Positions 53,599-63,401 are shown, counted from the first letter of the stretch. The stretch: 64,000 nt of DNA from a sulfur-oxidizing endosymbiont of Gigantopelta aegis (GCF_016097415.1 NZ_JAEHGE010000001.1:3796200-3860199), one strand, 5' to 3'. Numbers and translations are program-made. The notes: generated by a model from the letters alone, not told the origin.

Positions 53599-55284
53599 AT
53601 GAGAATTGTTTTATTAGGCGCACCAGGTTCAGGCAAAGGTACACAAGCAAAAAAATTAATTGAAAAATATGGCGTTCCACAAATATCGACAGGTGACTTA
53701 TTACGCGCCGCAGTTCAAGATGAAACTCCACTCGGATTAAAAGCCAAACACGCGATGGACTCCGGTGAGTTAGTGACCGATGATATCGTGCTAGGGATTA
53801 TCGAAGAACGTTTAAAAGAACCTGATGCTTTTTATGGTTTCATCCTCGATGGCTTTCCAAGAAATATCCCTCAGGCGGAAGCATTGGATAATATGCTCAA
53901 CACGATTTATAAGCCACTGGAAAAAACAATTTTAATTGATGTTGATCTGGACGACCTAATGCACCGATTAACAGGCCGTAGAACCTGTGCCGACTGTGGT
54001 CAAATGTATAATGTTTATACCTCTGCACCAATATTAACCGAAGTCTGTGATAAATGCGGTGGTAAACTGATTCAAAGAGCGGATGACAATAAAGAAACCA
54101 TTGGTCATCGCCTGAAAATATATAGCTCACAAACTGAACCACTGATTTCTTATTATAAGCAACAAAGCAAAAATGTAGCCATTGAAGGCGCAGGTGATGT
54201 CGATGAAATCTTTGCCCGAATAACAGCAATTCTTGATCCACTGGTTAAAACGCCCAAGGCTGTAGAAACAGCTACCATTGAAGGCGAGCTTGAAGAAGTG
54301 ACAAAATCTGAGAAAGAAGAGAAGAAAGCGGTTACTAAGAAGCCAACTAAGAAGAAGACTGCGACGAAGAAGAAAGTAGCGACTAAGAAAAAGGCTGCGA
54401 CGAAGAAGAAAGTAACAACTAAGAAAAAAGTGGCTACGAAGAAGAAAGTAACAACTAAGAAAAAAGTGGCTACGAAGAAGAAAGTCGCAATTAAGAAAAA
54501 GGCTGCTACGAAGAAGAAAGTCGCAATTAAGAAAAAGGCTGCGACGAAGAAGAAAGTCGCAACTAAGAAAAAGGTCGCTGCGAAGAAGAAAGTCGCATCT
54601 AAGAAAAAGGTGGCTGTGAAGAAGAAAGTCGCATCTAAGAAAAAGGTGGCTGTGAAGAAGAAAGTCGCAACTAAGAAAAAGGCTGCGACGAAGAAGAAAG
54701 TTGCATCTAAGAAAAAGGTGGCTGTGAAGAAGAAAGTAGCGACTAAGAAAAAGGTGGCTGTGAAGAAGAAAGTAGCGACTAAGAAAAAGGTGGCTACGAA
54801 GAAGAAAGTCGCAACTAAGAAAAAGGCTGCTACGAAGAAGAAAGTAGCGACTAAGAAAAAGGCTGCTACGAAGAAGAAAGTCGTACCTAAGAAAAAGGCT
54901 GCTACGAAGAAGAAAGTCGCACCTAAGAAAAAGGCTGCCACGAAGAAGAAAGTCGCACCTAAGAAAAAGGCTGCCACGAAGAAGAAAGTCGCACCTAAGA
55001 AAAAGGCTGCTACGAAGAAGAAAGTCGCACCTAAGAAAAAGGCTGCTACGAAGAAGAAAGTCGCACCTAAGAAAAAGGTGGCTACGAAGAAGAAAGTCGC
55101 ACCTAAGAAAAAGGCTGCTACGAAGAAGAAAGTCGCACCTAAGAAAAAGGTCGCTGCGAAGAAGAAAGTCGCACCTAAGAAAAAGTCTACTACGAAGAAG
55201 AAAGTAGTAACTAAGAAAAAGGTGGTAAAAAAGAAAAAATCGACCACTAAGAAGAAAGTGGCGAAAAAAGCGAAGAAGAAATAA
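53599..55284 (+). CDS. adk: Adenylate kinase with a long lysine-rich histone-H1-like C-terminal tail
   Basis: The ATG at 53599 opens a normal adenylate kinase, chosen over an upstream in-frame start because the family begins MRIVLLGAPGSGKGTQ. Motifs are the P-loop (residues 7-15), STGDLLRAAV, LDGFPRNIPQAEALD and TGRRTCADCGQMYN with a second Cys pair CDKCGG, so the LID is the zinc (Cys4) type. The kinase ends near residue 218. An acidic linker (about 220-240: GELEEVTKSEKEEKK) leads into about 320 residues of hexapeptide repeats xxxKKK, mostly in a 12-residue unit AATKKKVAPKKK. The encoded DNA is a 36-base tandem with alternating lysine codons. The tail is open to the stop and a terminator follows, so it is part of the gene. 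Such tails bind DNA or polyanions in histone-H1-like proteins, and this role for Adk is inference. The total is 561 residues, compared with about 215 for ordinary Adk. Confidence 0.95.
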   Translation: MRIVLLGAPGSGKGTQAKKLIEKYGVPQISTGDLLRAAVQDETPLGLKAKHAMDSGELVTDDIVLGIIEERLKEPDAFYGFILDGFPRNIPQAEALDNMLNTIYKPLEKTILIDVDLDDLMHRLTGRRTCADCGQMYNVYTSAPILTEVCDKCGGKLIQRADDNKETIGHRLKIYSSQTEPLISYYKQQSKNVAIEGAGDVDEIFARITAILDPLVKTPKAVETATIEGELEEVTKSEKEEKKAVTKKPTKKKTATKKKVATKKKAATKKKVTTKKKVATKKKVTTKKKVATKKKVAIKKKAATKKKVAIKKKAATKKKVATKKKVAAKKKVASKKKVAVKKKVASKKKVAVKKKVATKKKAATKKKVASKKKVAVKKKVATKKKVAVKKKVATKKKVATKKKVATKKKAATKKKVATKKKAATKKKVVPKKKAATKKKVAPKKKAATKKKVAPKKKAATKKKVAPKKKAATKKKVAPKKKAATKKKVAPKKKVATKKKVAPKKKAATKKKVAPKKKVAAKKKVAPKKKSTTKKKVVTKKKVVKKKKSTTKKKVAKKAKKK

Positions 55285-55313
55285 AAAAAGGGGCTGAAAA
55301 GCCCCTTTTTTTA
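55284..55313 (+). terminator. Rho-independent terminator after adk
   Basis: AAAAAAAGGGGCT, loop GAAA, AGCCCCTTTTTTT: a strong GC stem with a T run starting at the adk stop codon. The A run on the other strand lets it work for the convergent small gene as well. Confidence 0.93.
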
Positions 55314-55343
55314 TACCTTATGAGATAAAATCAGCGCCTCTTT

Positions 55344-55586
55344 TTAAGCGCCTATATCACCAGGCGCTTCATCCAAAGGAAAAGGGCTTTGATTATCCAA
55401 CCAGGCTTTCCATTGGGCATGATGAGTGACATCGATACCTTCGGTTTTTGCGCTAGATTGTAAATGTGTTTGTAGATCAGAGAGCAGTTCGGAGTCCATT
55501 AATTCAAAATGTGACTGCACATTGGCATGAAGCAGGTTGTAGATTAGTTTTAATTCTGTCAGCGGATAATCTGTAATGGTTTTCAT
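55344..55586 (-). CDS. Conserved small hypothetical protein
   Basis: An 80-residue protein from ATG 55586 (MKTITDYPLTELKLIYNLLH, ELMDSELLSDLQTHLQ, HHAQWKAWLDNQ). A longer in-frame start at 55649 would add 21 hydrophobic residues, but family members that I recall begin at the MKxIxxYPLxELKLIY segment. Cytoplasmic, mostly helical, no known function. It converges with adk across the shared terminator. Confidence 0.65.
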   Translation of the reverse strand: MKTITDYPLTELKLIYNLLHANVQSHFELMDSELLSDLQTHLQSSAKTEGIDVTHHAQWKAWLDNQSPFPLDEAPGDIGA

Positions 55587-55766
55587 GATTGCTATTAATG
55601 CTCTGTTAAAAAGTAATAAGGGAGTGAATTTTAAGCTCATATTTTTCATATATTAGCACAAATTTGCGGCAAGCTAGGTGCTTTTGTATACTTCTATTAT
55701 ACCCAAACTGCTCTTAGCTGATAAGGTTAGGCGGACTTTCCAGCGATTTGACAGAAGGATAAGTGC

Positions 55767-58700
55767 TTGTTCACCTCGATACGCTTTAAAATCATTTTAC
55801 TGACAGTCATACCTATCGCATTGATTTATTTGCTGATTTTCGGCTTTGGTATTTATCAATTGCAATTGCATTTACGGGCAGATGTTGAAGACGAAATGCG
55901 GCGTTTAACGCAGCAATATGCGGGTATCTTCTCTGGCTTTTTGAATGAATCAGCACAAATTGCCCGTTCTACAGCGGCTATTATCGAACAAAACCCCACC
56001 ATTCATGACTACCAGATTTATGCGCAGGTTAAATCGAATCTAAGACATAACCGAATTGTTTATGGCAGTGCCATTGCCTTTGCTCGTGATCCGGACTACG
56101 ACAATGAATTATTTGCTCCCTATGCATACCGCACCTCAGGTCGGGTCAATACCTTAGATATTGCAGACATAACCGATTATACCGCAGGGCATTGGCAATG
56201 GTGGGACAAGGCCAAACAGGCCAAACATCCTATCTGGACCGATCCCTATTTTGATAAAGGGGTTGGCGATATCGTCATGGCTACCTATGCGGTGCCGTTT
56301 TTTTATAAGAAGCAGTTTAGAGGGATTGCTACGGTTGATGTGCAATTGGAAATTTTAGAAGAAAAAGTGAATCAGGGTATTGATGTCGATCTGGACTTAC
56401 TAATCATTACCAATAAAGGGGATTATGTTTACCACCCCGATCCCAAACAAATCCTAGCCAATTCCATTTATAAAGACGCTAAAAAATATCATCAGAATGG
56501 ACTCAAAGACCTAGCCGATAAAATGATTGCCGGTAAACGGGGAGTCGTCCAATTAGATTCTTGGGAAACTCAGCAAAAGCAGTGGGTGGCTTTTTATCCA
56601 ATTCAAAATACTGAGTGGAGCATTGCCCTGAGAGTTCCGGAGAAAGTTGTTTTAGCTCAGGTCAGAAAGAAAGGGCTGCAATTTGCCGCAGTACTACTCT
56701 TTTCTCTGCTTTTAATCATTATTACCGTATGGCTAGTGATAGGCCGGATGACTCAGCCTTTAGCACGTTTGACCGAGGGTGTTAAATCAGTTGCCGCAGG
56801 TAATCTGGATGCCACAGTGGAAGTAACCAGCCAGGATGAAATTGGTGTATTAACGCAGAGTTTTACTGATATGGCGGCTAAATTAAGTAAGCGTGAACAG
56901 GATATTCGTGATGCACGTTCACAAGGATTCAGTCGAATAGTACAGGGCTTAAAAGGGCGTTATTTTTATTTTACCCATGATAAACAGGGTCATATCTCTT
57001 ATGTCAGCCCTGCGGTCAAAGACATTTTGGGTTATACACCGAGTGATTTTAAAAATTTCTTTAAGCAATATTTTGTCGAAAGCCCACTCAATGATCAGGC
57101 GACTCACATGATCGAGCTATCCTTTCAGGGTGAGCAACAAGAAGCCTTTGAACTGGAGTTGATCGCACGCAATGGTGAATTATTACGTTTTGAAATTATT
57201 GAAGTGCCGGTGAAAGGTGAGCATGGTGAGATTATTGCTTTGGAAGGTATGGCGCATGATATTACTGAACGTAAGCGTGAAGAAGAAAAATTTCGAGTTT
57301 TATTTGAAAGTTCTTCACAGGCTAATTTGTTGTATTCAGATGAGGGAATTCTTGATTGTAACCATGCCTTTTTAGATCTCTTTGGCTTTAGTAAGAAAGA
57401 AGATGTGCTGGGATCACGCTTATACTCGCTCACTCGTGCCATTCAGCCTGATGGCGAAGCCTCATTTGATCGATTAAACCAACTAATGGCTCAGGCTGTC
57501 GATGTAGGTTATCAGCAATATGAATTAGTTTTTGAGCGCGTAGGCGGTGAAACTTTTCCGGCAGAAATTATTTTAACCGCAGCCACTATGAATGAACAAG
57601 CAGTCTTTATTGCTTTGATACAGGACTTAACAGAGCGAAAATTAACTGAACAGGAAATTATTAGTGCTAAGGAAGTTGCCGAAGAAGCCAATAAAGCCAA
57701 GAGTGAATTTTTATCCAATATGTCTCATGAATTAAGAACACCTTTAAATGGGGTGCTGGGTTATGCGCAAATTTTGCAAAATGATAAGCAAGTAACTCAT
57801 GAGCAAATGGAAAGTCTGGATGCGATTAAGAGTTGTGGTCATCACCTGCTCACCTTGATTAATGATGTGCTGGATTTATCGAAAATAGAATCGGGCAATA
57901 TGGCCTTTACTATCAGTGCCGTGGATTTACCCAAGTTGGTTAAAGGGGTATATGACATGGTGATCCACCGTGCGTCAGCCAAAGGTGTTAAGCTTGATGT
58001 GATCATGCAAGAGGGCTTGCCTAAGGGAATAAAAACGGATGCGACTAAATTGCGACAGGTACTCGTTAATCTCTTGGGTAATGCGGTAAAATTTACTCAT
58101 AGTGGTACGATTTCACTGCATGTCTCTGTCTATGATAAACAAGAATCGCCCAATGTCTGCTTTGTGGTAGCGGATACTGGCATCGGTATTCCTGAAGAAA
58201 AACATCAGATAATTTTTGATGCCTTTAAACAAGCTAAAGAAGGTATGGATGCCGGTGGTACAGGTCTTGGTTTGGCCATTAGTCAGCGCCTTATTCAAGA
58301 AATGGGTGGCACAGAAATCACTCTGCAAAGCCAGTATGGAGAAGGCAGTGCTTTTTCATTTTGTTTGCCGCTTATAGAGGTCAGTGATGATGAGCTAGAG
58401 GTGACATATAGTGAGCATTATGATGATTCAGTGATCCCCAAGCTGCCGGATGGTTTACAGTTAACGGCTTTGATTGTAGATGATCGACAGGTTAATCGTG
58501 ATATTTTAGAGCGTTTATTACAAGCATCGGGTTTTAAAACCATGTCGGCAAACAATGGTAAAGAGGCCGTGGCCATGAGTCAGAAATATAAATATCCCCT
58601 GATCTTAATGGATATTCGTATGCCGGAGATGGATGGGATTCACGCAGCAAAACTCATACGACAAAGCATGGAGCAAGAAGAGAGCCAACAGAAACTTGTT

Positions 58701-59093
58701 ATTATTGCGGTAACAGCCGGTGTTTTTCCGGAATTAAAGACGCAGATAGCAGAAACAGGCATGGATGATTTTATTGCCAAACCCTTTAAAGTGTCTGAGG
58801 TGTTTAATAAAATAGCACAGCACTTGGACATACATTTTAAGTATGAAAATGTCACTTTAGAGAATACGCCAGCCGCTGAGTCTGAGCGAGTCTTTGATGA
58901 GCATGCACTAGAACAATTAGAGGAATTGATAAAACAAATAAAAGCCGCCAGTGAGATGGGGGATATCAGTCAAATTAATGTCGTGTATAAAGAAATAAGC
59001 AAAAATAAACTCTTAAGTGATGAAGCCGATAAGCAATTAAATTTATTGATTAAACAATTTGATTTTGATGGCATACGCAATTTTAAATATTAA
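55767..59093 (+). CDS. Hybrid sensor histidine kinase (dCACHE-HAMP-PAS-PAS-HisKA-HATPase-REC)
   Basis: An 1108-residue inner-membrane kinase. The TTG start at 55767 has AGAAGGATAAG just upstream. TM1 is about residues 8-30. The periplasmic double-CACHE domain (about 35-305) has a YAVPFFYKKQFRGIATVDVQ signature. TM2 is about 308-330, HAMP about 331-382 and the two PAS domains about 400-510 and 520-635 (ending HDITERKREE and QDLTERKLTE). The HisKA box is SNMSHELRTPLNG with His about 654. The HATPase has LGNAVKFTHSG, DTGIGIPEEK and GTGLGLAISQRLIQ. The receiver has Asp about 949 (LILMDIRMPEMDG). A helical tail follows. The partner is almost surely the sigma-54 activator starting 15 bases downstream. 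The ligand is unknown; CACHE domains often bind small organic molecules. Confidence 0.93.
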   Translation: MFTSIRFKIILLTVIPIALIYLLIFGFGIYQLQLHLRADVEDEMRRLTQQYAGIFSGFLNESAQIARSTAAIIEQNPTIHDYQIYAQVKSNLRHNRIVYGSAIAFARDPDYDNELFAPYAYRTSGRVNTLDIADITDYTAGHWQWWDKAKQAKHPIWTDPYFDKGVGDIVMATYAVPFFYKKQFRGIATVDVQLEILEEKVNQGIDVDLDLLIITNKGDYVYHPDPKQILANSIYKDAKKYHQNGLKDLADKMIAGKRGVVQLDSWETQQKQWVAFYPIQNTEWSIALRVPEKVVLAQVRKKGLQFAAVLLFSLLLIIITVWLVIGRMTQPLARLTEGVKSVAAGNLDATVEVTSQDEIGVLTQSFTDMAAKLSKREQDIRDARSQGFSRIVQGLKGRYFYFTHDKQGHISYVSPAVKDILGYTPSDFKNFFKQYFVESPLNDQATHMIELSFQGEQQEAFELELIARNGELLRFEIIEVPVKGEHGEIIALEGMAHDITERKREEEKFRVLFESSSQANLLYSDEGILDCNHAFLDLFGFSKKEDVLGSRLYSLTRAIQPDGEASFDRLNQLMAQAVDVGYQQYELVFERVGGETFPAEIILTAATMNEQAVFIALIQDLTERKLTEQEIISAKEVAEEANKAKSEFLSNMSHELRTPLNGVLGYAQILQNDKQVTHEQMESLDAIKSCGHHLLTLINDVLDLSKIESGNMAFTISAVDLPKLVKGVYDMVIHRASAKGVKLDVIMQEGLPKGIKTDATKLRQVLVNLLGNAVKFTHSGTISLHVSVYDKQESPNVCFVVADTGIGIPEEKHQIIFDAFKQAKEGMDAGGTGLGLAISQRLIQEMGGTEITLQSQYGEGSAFSFCLPLIEVSDDELEVTYSEHYDDSVIPKLPDGLQLTALIVDDRQVNRDILERLLQASGFKTMSANNGKEAVAMSQKYKYPLILMDIRMPEMDGIHAAKLIRQSMEQEESQQKLVIIAVTAGVFPELKTQIAETGMDDFIAKPFKVSEVFNKIAQHLDIHFKYENVTLENTPAAESERVFDEHALEQLEELIKQIKAASEMGDISQINVVYKEISKNKLLSDEADKQLNLLIKQFDFDGIRNFKY

Positions 59094-59108
59094 AATAAGC
59101 CCACAAAT

Positions 59109-61040
59109 ATGAATGCAATACATAAAGAAGAACAGGCAACATTATTATTGGTAGATGATAATCCTACTAATTTACAAGTGTTATATCAGACTCTGGAAGG
59201 GCATGGCTACAAGTTATTGCTCGCTAAAAATGGTGAAGATGCGCTAAACATTGTTCATAAAGTACATCCGGAACTGATTTTATTGGATATTATGATGCCG
59301 GGTATGGATGGCTATGAGGTGTGTTTAAAAATAAAATCTAACCCCGAGCTGGCTGATATTGCCATTATTTTTCTATCGGCATTAGATGATGTAAAAGATA
59401 AAGTAAAAGGCTTTGATTGTGGTGCGGTGGATTATGTTGCCAAGCCTTTTCAGTCAGAAGAAGTTATCGCACGAGTAGAAACTCATATTAAAATTCGCCA
59501 ATTGGAAACCATCTTAGCGCAAAAAAATAAGCGTTTAGAAGAAGATAATGCACTGATTTTGGATGCAATGGGTGAAGGTCTATTGGGTGTTGATAAACAG
59601 GGTTTAATCACCTTTATCAATCCTGCGGGTGCAGAAATTATCGGCTGGCTGGAAGATGAGATTCGAGGTAAAAACTTTCATGATGTGATAATGCACACAG
59701 ATAGTCAGGGCCATCGCCATCCACTGGAAAAAGATGATGTCTTTAACACCCTGAGAGATCGAGTGCAAAGACAAAGTGATAGTAATATTTTTTGGCATAA
59801 AGATTCAGGCAGTTTTCCCGTTGAATATACCGTGACCATGATTGAAGGTGAAACGGATATTAGCAGTGTCTGTGTCGTTTTTAAAAATATTGCAGCACGA
59901 AAAAAACGTGAAAGTGAATTGCACCATGCCCTGCAAACCGTTGAAGAACTGAAAGAGAAATTACAGGTAGAAAATCAGGTTTTACGTGCGCAAAGCAGTT
60001 ATCTGCAAGCAGAAATTCGCAGTGAACAAAACTATGGCGAAATTATCGGTCAAAGTCAGGCCTTAATAAAAACCATGGAAGAAGCCGAGCAGGTTGCAGG
60101 GACGGATACGACAGTATTAATCAATGGTGAGTCAGGCACGGGAAAGGAATCCATGGCGCGGGCTATCCATCAATTCAGTCCCCGAAAAAATCGCCCTTTA
60201 ATCAAAGTTAATTGTGGTGCAATATCAGAATCATTGGTGGAAAGTGAATTATTTGGTCATGTTAAAGGCGCCTTCACCAGTGCAATTAGTGATCGAACCG
60301 GGCATTTTGAGCTAGCTGATAAGGGCACCATTTTTCTGGATGAAATAGGCGAACTTTCCTTAGAAGTACAGGTTAAATTATTACGGGTTTTACAGGAGCA
60401 GGAGCTCCAGCGTGTTGGCAGTGGCGAAGTGATTTCTGTGGATGTACGTATTATTGCAGCAACCAATCGTAATCTGAAAAAAATGGTGGATGAGGGTAGT
60501 TTTAGAATGGATCTTTTTTACCGCTTAAATGTTTTCCCCTTAACCGTACCACCATTAAGGGATAGAAAATCTGATATTCCATTATTATTAGCAAAATTTC
60601 TTGATAATTTGAGTCATAAACTGGGCAAAAATTTCCGAGGCATCTCAGAGGTGAGTATGGCATTGCTAATGGATTATCATTGGCCGGGCAATATTCGTGA
60701 ATTACAAAATGTAATTGAACGCTCTGCTATTTTATCAAAAAGTGAAATAATTGAAGTCGATGATGCACTGGTACCGGTATCGATTGAACAAGTGAAATTA
60801 CACAAAGATTCAGCTGAACGAGCAGGTGATGAAGTTGATGACAATAAACAAGCGGATAATGCTAGAAAATCAGTGGCTTATCGGACACTGGCCGAAAATG
60901 AAAAGCGTTATATTATCAGTGTGTTGAATGATTTAAATTGGCTCATTGGGGGGAAAAAGGGGGCTGCCGAGATTCTGGATGTGCCGGTCAGCACATTGCG
61001 ATCCAGAATGAAAAAACTCGGTATTGAGAGACCAGACTAG
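59109..61040 (+). CDS. Response regulator, sigma-54-dependent activator with PAS domain
   Basis: A 643-residue NtrC-like regulator. The receiver (1-125) has LLVDDNPTNLQVL, Asp about 60 (LILLDIMMPGMDGYEV) and YVAKPF. The PAS domain (about 150-265) includes GLITFINPAGAEIIGW. A coiled coil is followed by the AAA+ ATPase (about 310-545) with INGESGTGKESMARAIH, the sigma-54 contact loop KGAFTSAISDR (residues 387-392 GAFTSA in place of the usual GAFTGA), and GTIFLDEIGELSLEVQVKLL. Arg fingers are in the FRMDLFYRLN segment. The Fis-type HTH ends the protein (GGKKGAAEILDVPVSTLRSR). It should activate sigma-54 promoters when phosphorylated by the upstream hybrid kinase. The targets are unknown. Confidence 0.93.
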   Translation: MNAIHKEEQATLLLVDDNPTNLQVLYQTLEGHGYKLLLAKNGEDALNIVHKVHPELILLDIMMPGMDGYEVCLKIKSNPELADIAIIFLSALDDVKDKVKGFDCGAVDYVAKPFQSEEVIARVETHIKIRQLETILAQKNKRLEEDNALILDAMGEGLLGVDKQGLITFINPAGAEIIGWLEDEIRGKNFHDVIMHTDSQGHRHPLEKDDVFNTLRDRVQRQSDSNIFWHKDSGSFPVEYTVTMIEGETDISSVCVVFKNIAARKKRESELHHALQTVEELKEKLQVENQVLRAQSSYLQAEIRSEQNYGEIIGQSQALIKTMEEAEQVAGTDTTVLINGESGTGKESMARAIHQFSPRKNRPLIKVNCGAISESLVESELFGHVKGAFTSAISDRTGHFELADKGTIFLDEIGELSLEVQVKLLRVLQEQELQRVGSGEVISVDVRIIAATNRNLKKMVDEGSFRMDLFYRLNVFPLTVPPLRDRKSDIPLLLAKFLDNLSHKLGKNFRGISEVSMALLMDYHWPGNIRELQNVIERSAILSKSEIIEVDDALVPVSIEQVKLHKDSAERAGDEVDDNKQADNARKSVAYRTLAENEKRYIISVLNDLNWLIGGKKGAAEILDVPVSTLRSRMKKLGIERPD

Positions 61041-61053
61041 GAAAGTAAACTGA

Positions 61054-61242
61054 TCAGGCGATAGGACCTGTTTTTCTGACAGGGTGTATTGGTTTACTCA
61101 AAATAACTAAAACTGCGCCAATAAAGAAGCCTATGCCAGCATTCAACCAATAAAAATCGTTATTCCAAATGACTTGGTCGATTAAAGAACAGCTAATAGC
61201 AAAAAAAGTGGCGGTGGTGAGAATAGTGATTATTTTTTTCAT
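61054..61242 (-). CDS. Small two-helix membrane protein
   Basis: A 62-residue protein with two hydrophobic segments (IITILTTATFFAISCSLI, then WLNAGIGFFIGAVLVILS) and a basic end. ATG 61242 has GGAG about seven bases upstream, supporting translation. It converges with the sigma-54 activator. Family not recognised. Confidence 0.6.
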   Translation of the reverse strand: MKKIITILTTATFFAISCSLIDQVIWNNDFYWLNAGIGFFIGAVLVILSKPIHPVRKTGPIA

Positions 61243-61527
61243 GTTAATTCTCCAGCTTGATGCGCTTTTTAATACATTATTTAAGGTTTTTGCAAAATTA
61301 TTAAAAAACAGTGTATATATTATACAGATCAGCGTTCAATTTATCTGTAGGTAAAATCTGAAAATGTGTAGTTATTTGACTGAAATTTGTCAGACTTTTA
61401 CCCCTAAAAACAGCTATTAGTGCTGATTTTTTTATTATATTTTAGAACTGAAATACAATTTACACTGTTTTTGTGACAGAATAATGAACCTTAAAACGAT
61501 TAATTTTAAAACAACTGTGAACAATTC

Positions 61528-62247
61528 ATGTCTTCTATGCTCGACACCATCAAAACTGTAGAAACCCCCGAGGGTGTTGAGCTTAAATTAACCTGTGCTG
61601 GGTTTTATGTGCGTAGCATCGCCTGGTTGTTGGACATTTTGATACAGGGCCTGATTATTATTGTTTTTGCCCTATTGCTGAGTCGCTTGGGGGATTTTGG
61701 TCAGGGTATCTTATTGATTGTGATGTTTTTGCAGCAATGGCTCTATCCGGTATTCTTTGAAATTTATTTTCAGGGGCAAACACCGGGGAAAAAGAAAATG
61801 AATATTCAGGTGCTACAAATTGATGGCACCATGGTGACTTGGGAAGCCTCTTTACTCAGAAATTTACTCAGAACCGTCGATTTTCTGCCTTTTTTCTATG
61901 CCTTGGGTGTGGTTTCTATGCTATTGAGTCGAGATTTTCGGCGTCTGGGCGATTTGGCTGCCAATACCATTGTGGTTTATACCCGCAAGCTAAAGGACAA
62001 TAGTCAACTGGTGCCTGAAGTAGCTGCTATTGCCCCTAACATAGCTCTCAGCGGTATAGAACAGCAAATTATTGTTAATTATGCTGAACGCTTTAAGGGC
62101 TTTTCTCCGGAACGTGCAGAAGAACTGGCCAGGCTAGCAACACCTTTACTGGATGGTGTTATTGTCCAGAAAAAACAAACAGCCAGTGAAACAAATGCCA
62201 GTGAACGTCTGCTGGGTATTGCTAATTACCTGATGGGGCGTCGATGA
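61528..62247 (+). CDS. RDD-family membrane protein
   Basis: A 239-residue inner-membrane protein with the RDD signature (GFYVRSIAWLLDILIQGLII) in the first helix, QGQTPGKKKMNIQVL, and RDFRRLGDLAANTIVVYTRK. Three to four helices occupy residues about 27-160. A cytoplasmic helical tail follows. It overlaps the next gene by four bases. In many gammaproteobacteria the RDD gene opens a cluster with SpoIIM, a DUF4129-type protein, DUF58 and MoxR, and the next two genes fit. The gap before it (61243-61527) is AT-rich with no gene. Confidence 0.9.
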   Translation: MSSMLDTIKTVETPEGVELKLTCAGFYVRSIAWLLDILIQGLIIIVFALLLSRLGDFGQGILLIVMFLQQWLYPVFFEIYFQGQTPGKKKMNIQVLQIDGTMVTWEASLLRNLLRTVDFLPFFYALGVVSMLLSRDFRRLGDLAANTIVVYTRKLKDNSQLVPEVAAIAPNIALSGIEQQIIVNYAERFKGFSPERAEELARLATPLLDGVIVQKKQTASETNASERLLGIANYLMGRR

Positions 62248-63401
62248 ATCAGGCACAATTTATAAAAGCCCATGAACAGCAATGGCTTATTTTGGAAGTG
62301 TTACTTAATTCTCGTTTGAAAAAGGTGTTATTGCAACAAGCCGCTTCTGAACGATCACTCTCTGGAAAAAAACACCTGACCTTTTGGCAGAAAAAACAGA
62401 CGAAAAAAAATCATGCTTATCTACAAAGTTTAAATAATGAAAAATTGACCTCACTTAAGCCCAAATTACTTATACAAGCAGATTTTCCTGCTCTGTATCG
62501 GAATGTTTGCCAGCATTTATCATTAGCACAATCCCGCCGTTATAGCCCTTATTTAATAGAACGCTTAAGTTTTCTGGTGAATGAAGCACACCAACGCTTT
62601 TATCAGAAAAATAATAGGCGGGGAAGCAGTGTTCTGGCTTCTTTTATCCATTTTTTCAGCAACAGCTTTCCACAAATAGTACGCAGCGAGAGCCGTTGGC
62701 TATGGCTTTCGTCTGCGGTATTTTATCTACCGCTTATTTTAATGATCGTGTTAATTCAGATCTGGCCTGAGTTTGTCTATAGTGTTATGTCACCGGATAG
62801 CGTGGCGGGTATGGAAGCCATGTATGATCCTCAGGCTGAACATATAGGCCGTGAACGTGGCTCAGAATCCGATGCACGTATGTTTGGTTTTTATATTTTA
62901 AACAATACCGGCATTGGTTTTAGAACCTTTGCCACCGGTTTACTCTTTGGTATTGGTAGTATTTTCACCCTACTCTTTAATGGCTTGCATATTGGTGCGG
63001 CGGCGGGTCATCTGACCCAGATCGGCTATGGCAATACCTTTTGGCCTTTTGTTTCCGGTCATAGTGCCTTGGAACTCAGTGCTATTGCGCTCAGTGGTAG
63101 TGCGGGTTTGAAAATAGGCTTTTCATTGTTGATGCCGGGACGAAAAAGCCGTTATCAGGCATTATTGGATGCTGCCTCAGTGGCGGTAAAAATAATGGCT
63201 GGTGCTGCAGTAATGTTTTTTATGGCTGCTTTTGTTGAGGCCTTTTGGTCATCATCTCAGACCATTGCGCCGCTGATTAAATATGCTGTAGGCGCATTGA
63301 TGTGGCTGCTGGTATTTGCCTATTTTGCCTTTGCAGGACAGAAGACAGTCGAGCAGAAGAGTGGGAAAAAGAAGGCCAATTTTATGAAGTTAGAAGAATG
63401 A
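62244..63401 (+). CDS. SpoIIM-family (stage II sporulation protein M-like) membrane protein
   Basis: A 385-residue protein. A cytoplasmic helical N-terminal domain (1-150; includes ADFPALYRNVCQHLSLAQSR) precedes the membrane part. That part has RWLWLSSAVFYLPLILMIVL, the conserved FYILNNTGIGFRTFATGLLF segment, GLHIGAAAGHLTQIG, and HSALELSAIALSGSAGLKIG. Bacteria without sporulation carry this family in the RDD/MoxR cluster; the function is unclear, possibly envelope remodelling. It overlaps both neighbours (ATGA), so translation is coupled. Confidence 0.9.
   Translation: MNQAQFIKAHEQQWLILEVLLNSRLKKVLLQQAASERSLSGKKHLTFWQKKQTKKNHAYLQSLNNEKLTSLKPKLLIQADFPALYRNVCQHLSLAQSRRYSPYLIERLSFLVNEAHQRFYQKNNRRGSSVLASFIHFFSNSFPQIVRSESRWLWLSSAVFYLPLILMIVLIQIWPEFVYSVMSPDSVAGMEAMYDPQAEHIGRERGSESDARMFGFYILNNTGIGFRTFATGLLFGIGSIFTLLFNGLHIGAAAGHLTQIGYGNTFWPFVSGHSALELSAIALSGSAGLKIGFSLLMPGRKSRYQALLDAASVAVKIMAGAAVMFFMAAFVEAFWSSSQTIAPLIKYAVGALMWLLVFAYFAFAGQKTVEQKSGKKKANFMKLEE

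Noticed and set aside
54153..55247. A 364-residue Phe-rich minus-strand frame
   Set aside because: It is the antisense of the adk lysine repeats (TTC/TTT from AAG/AAA codons), with no family similarity and no ribosome site.
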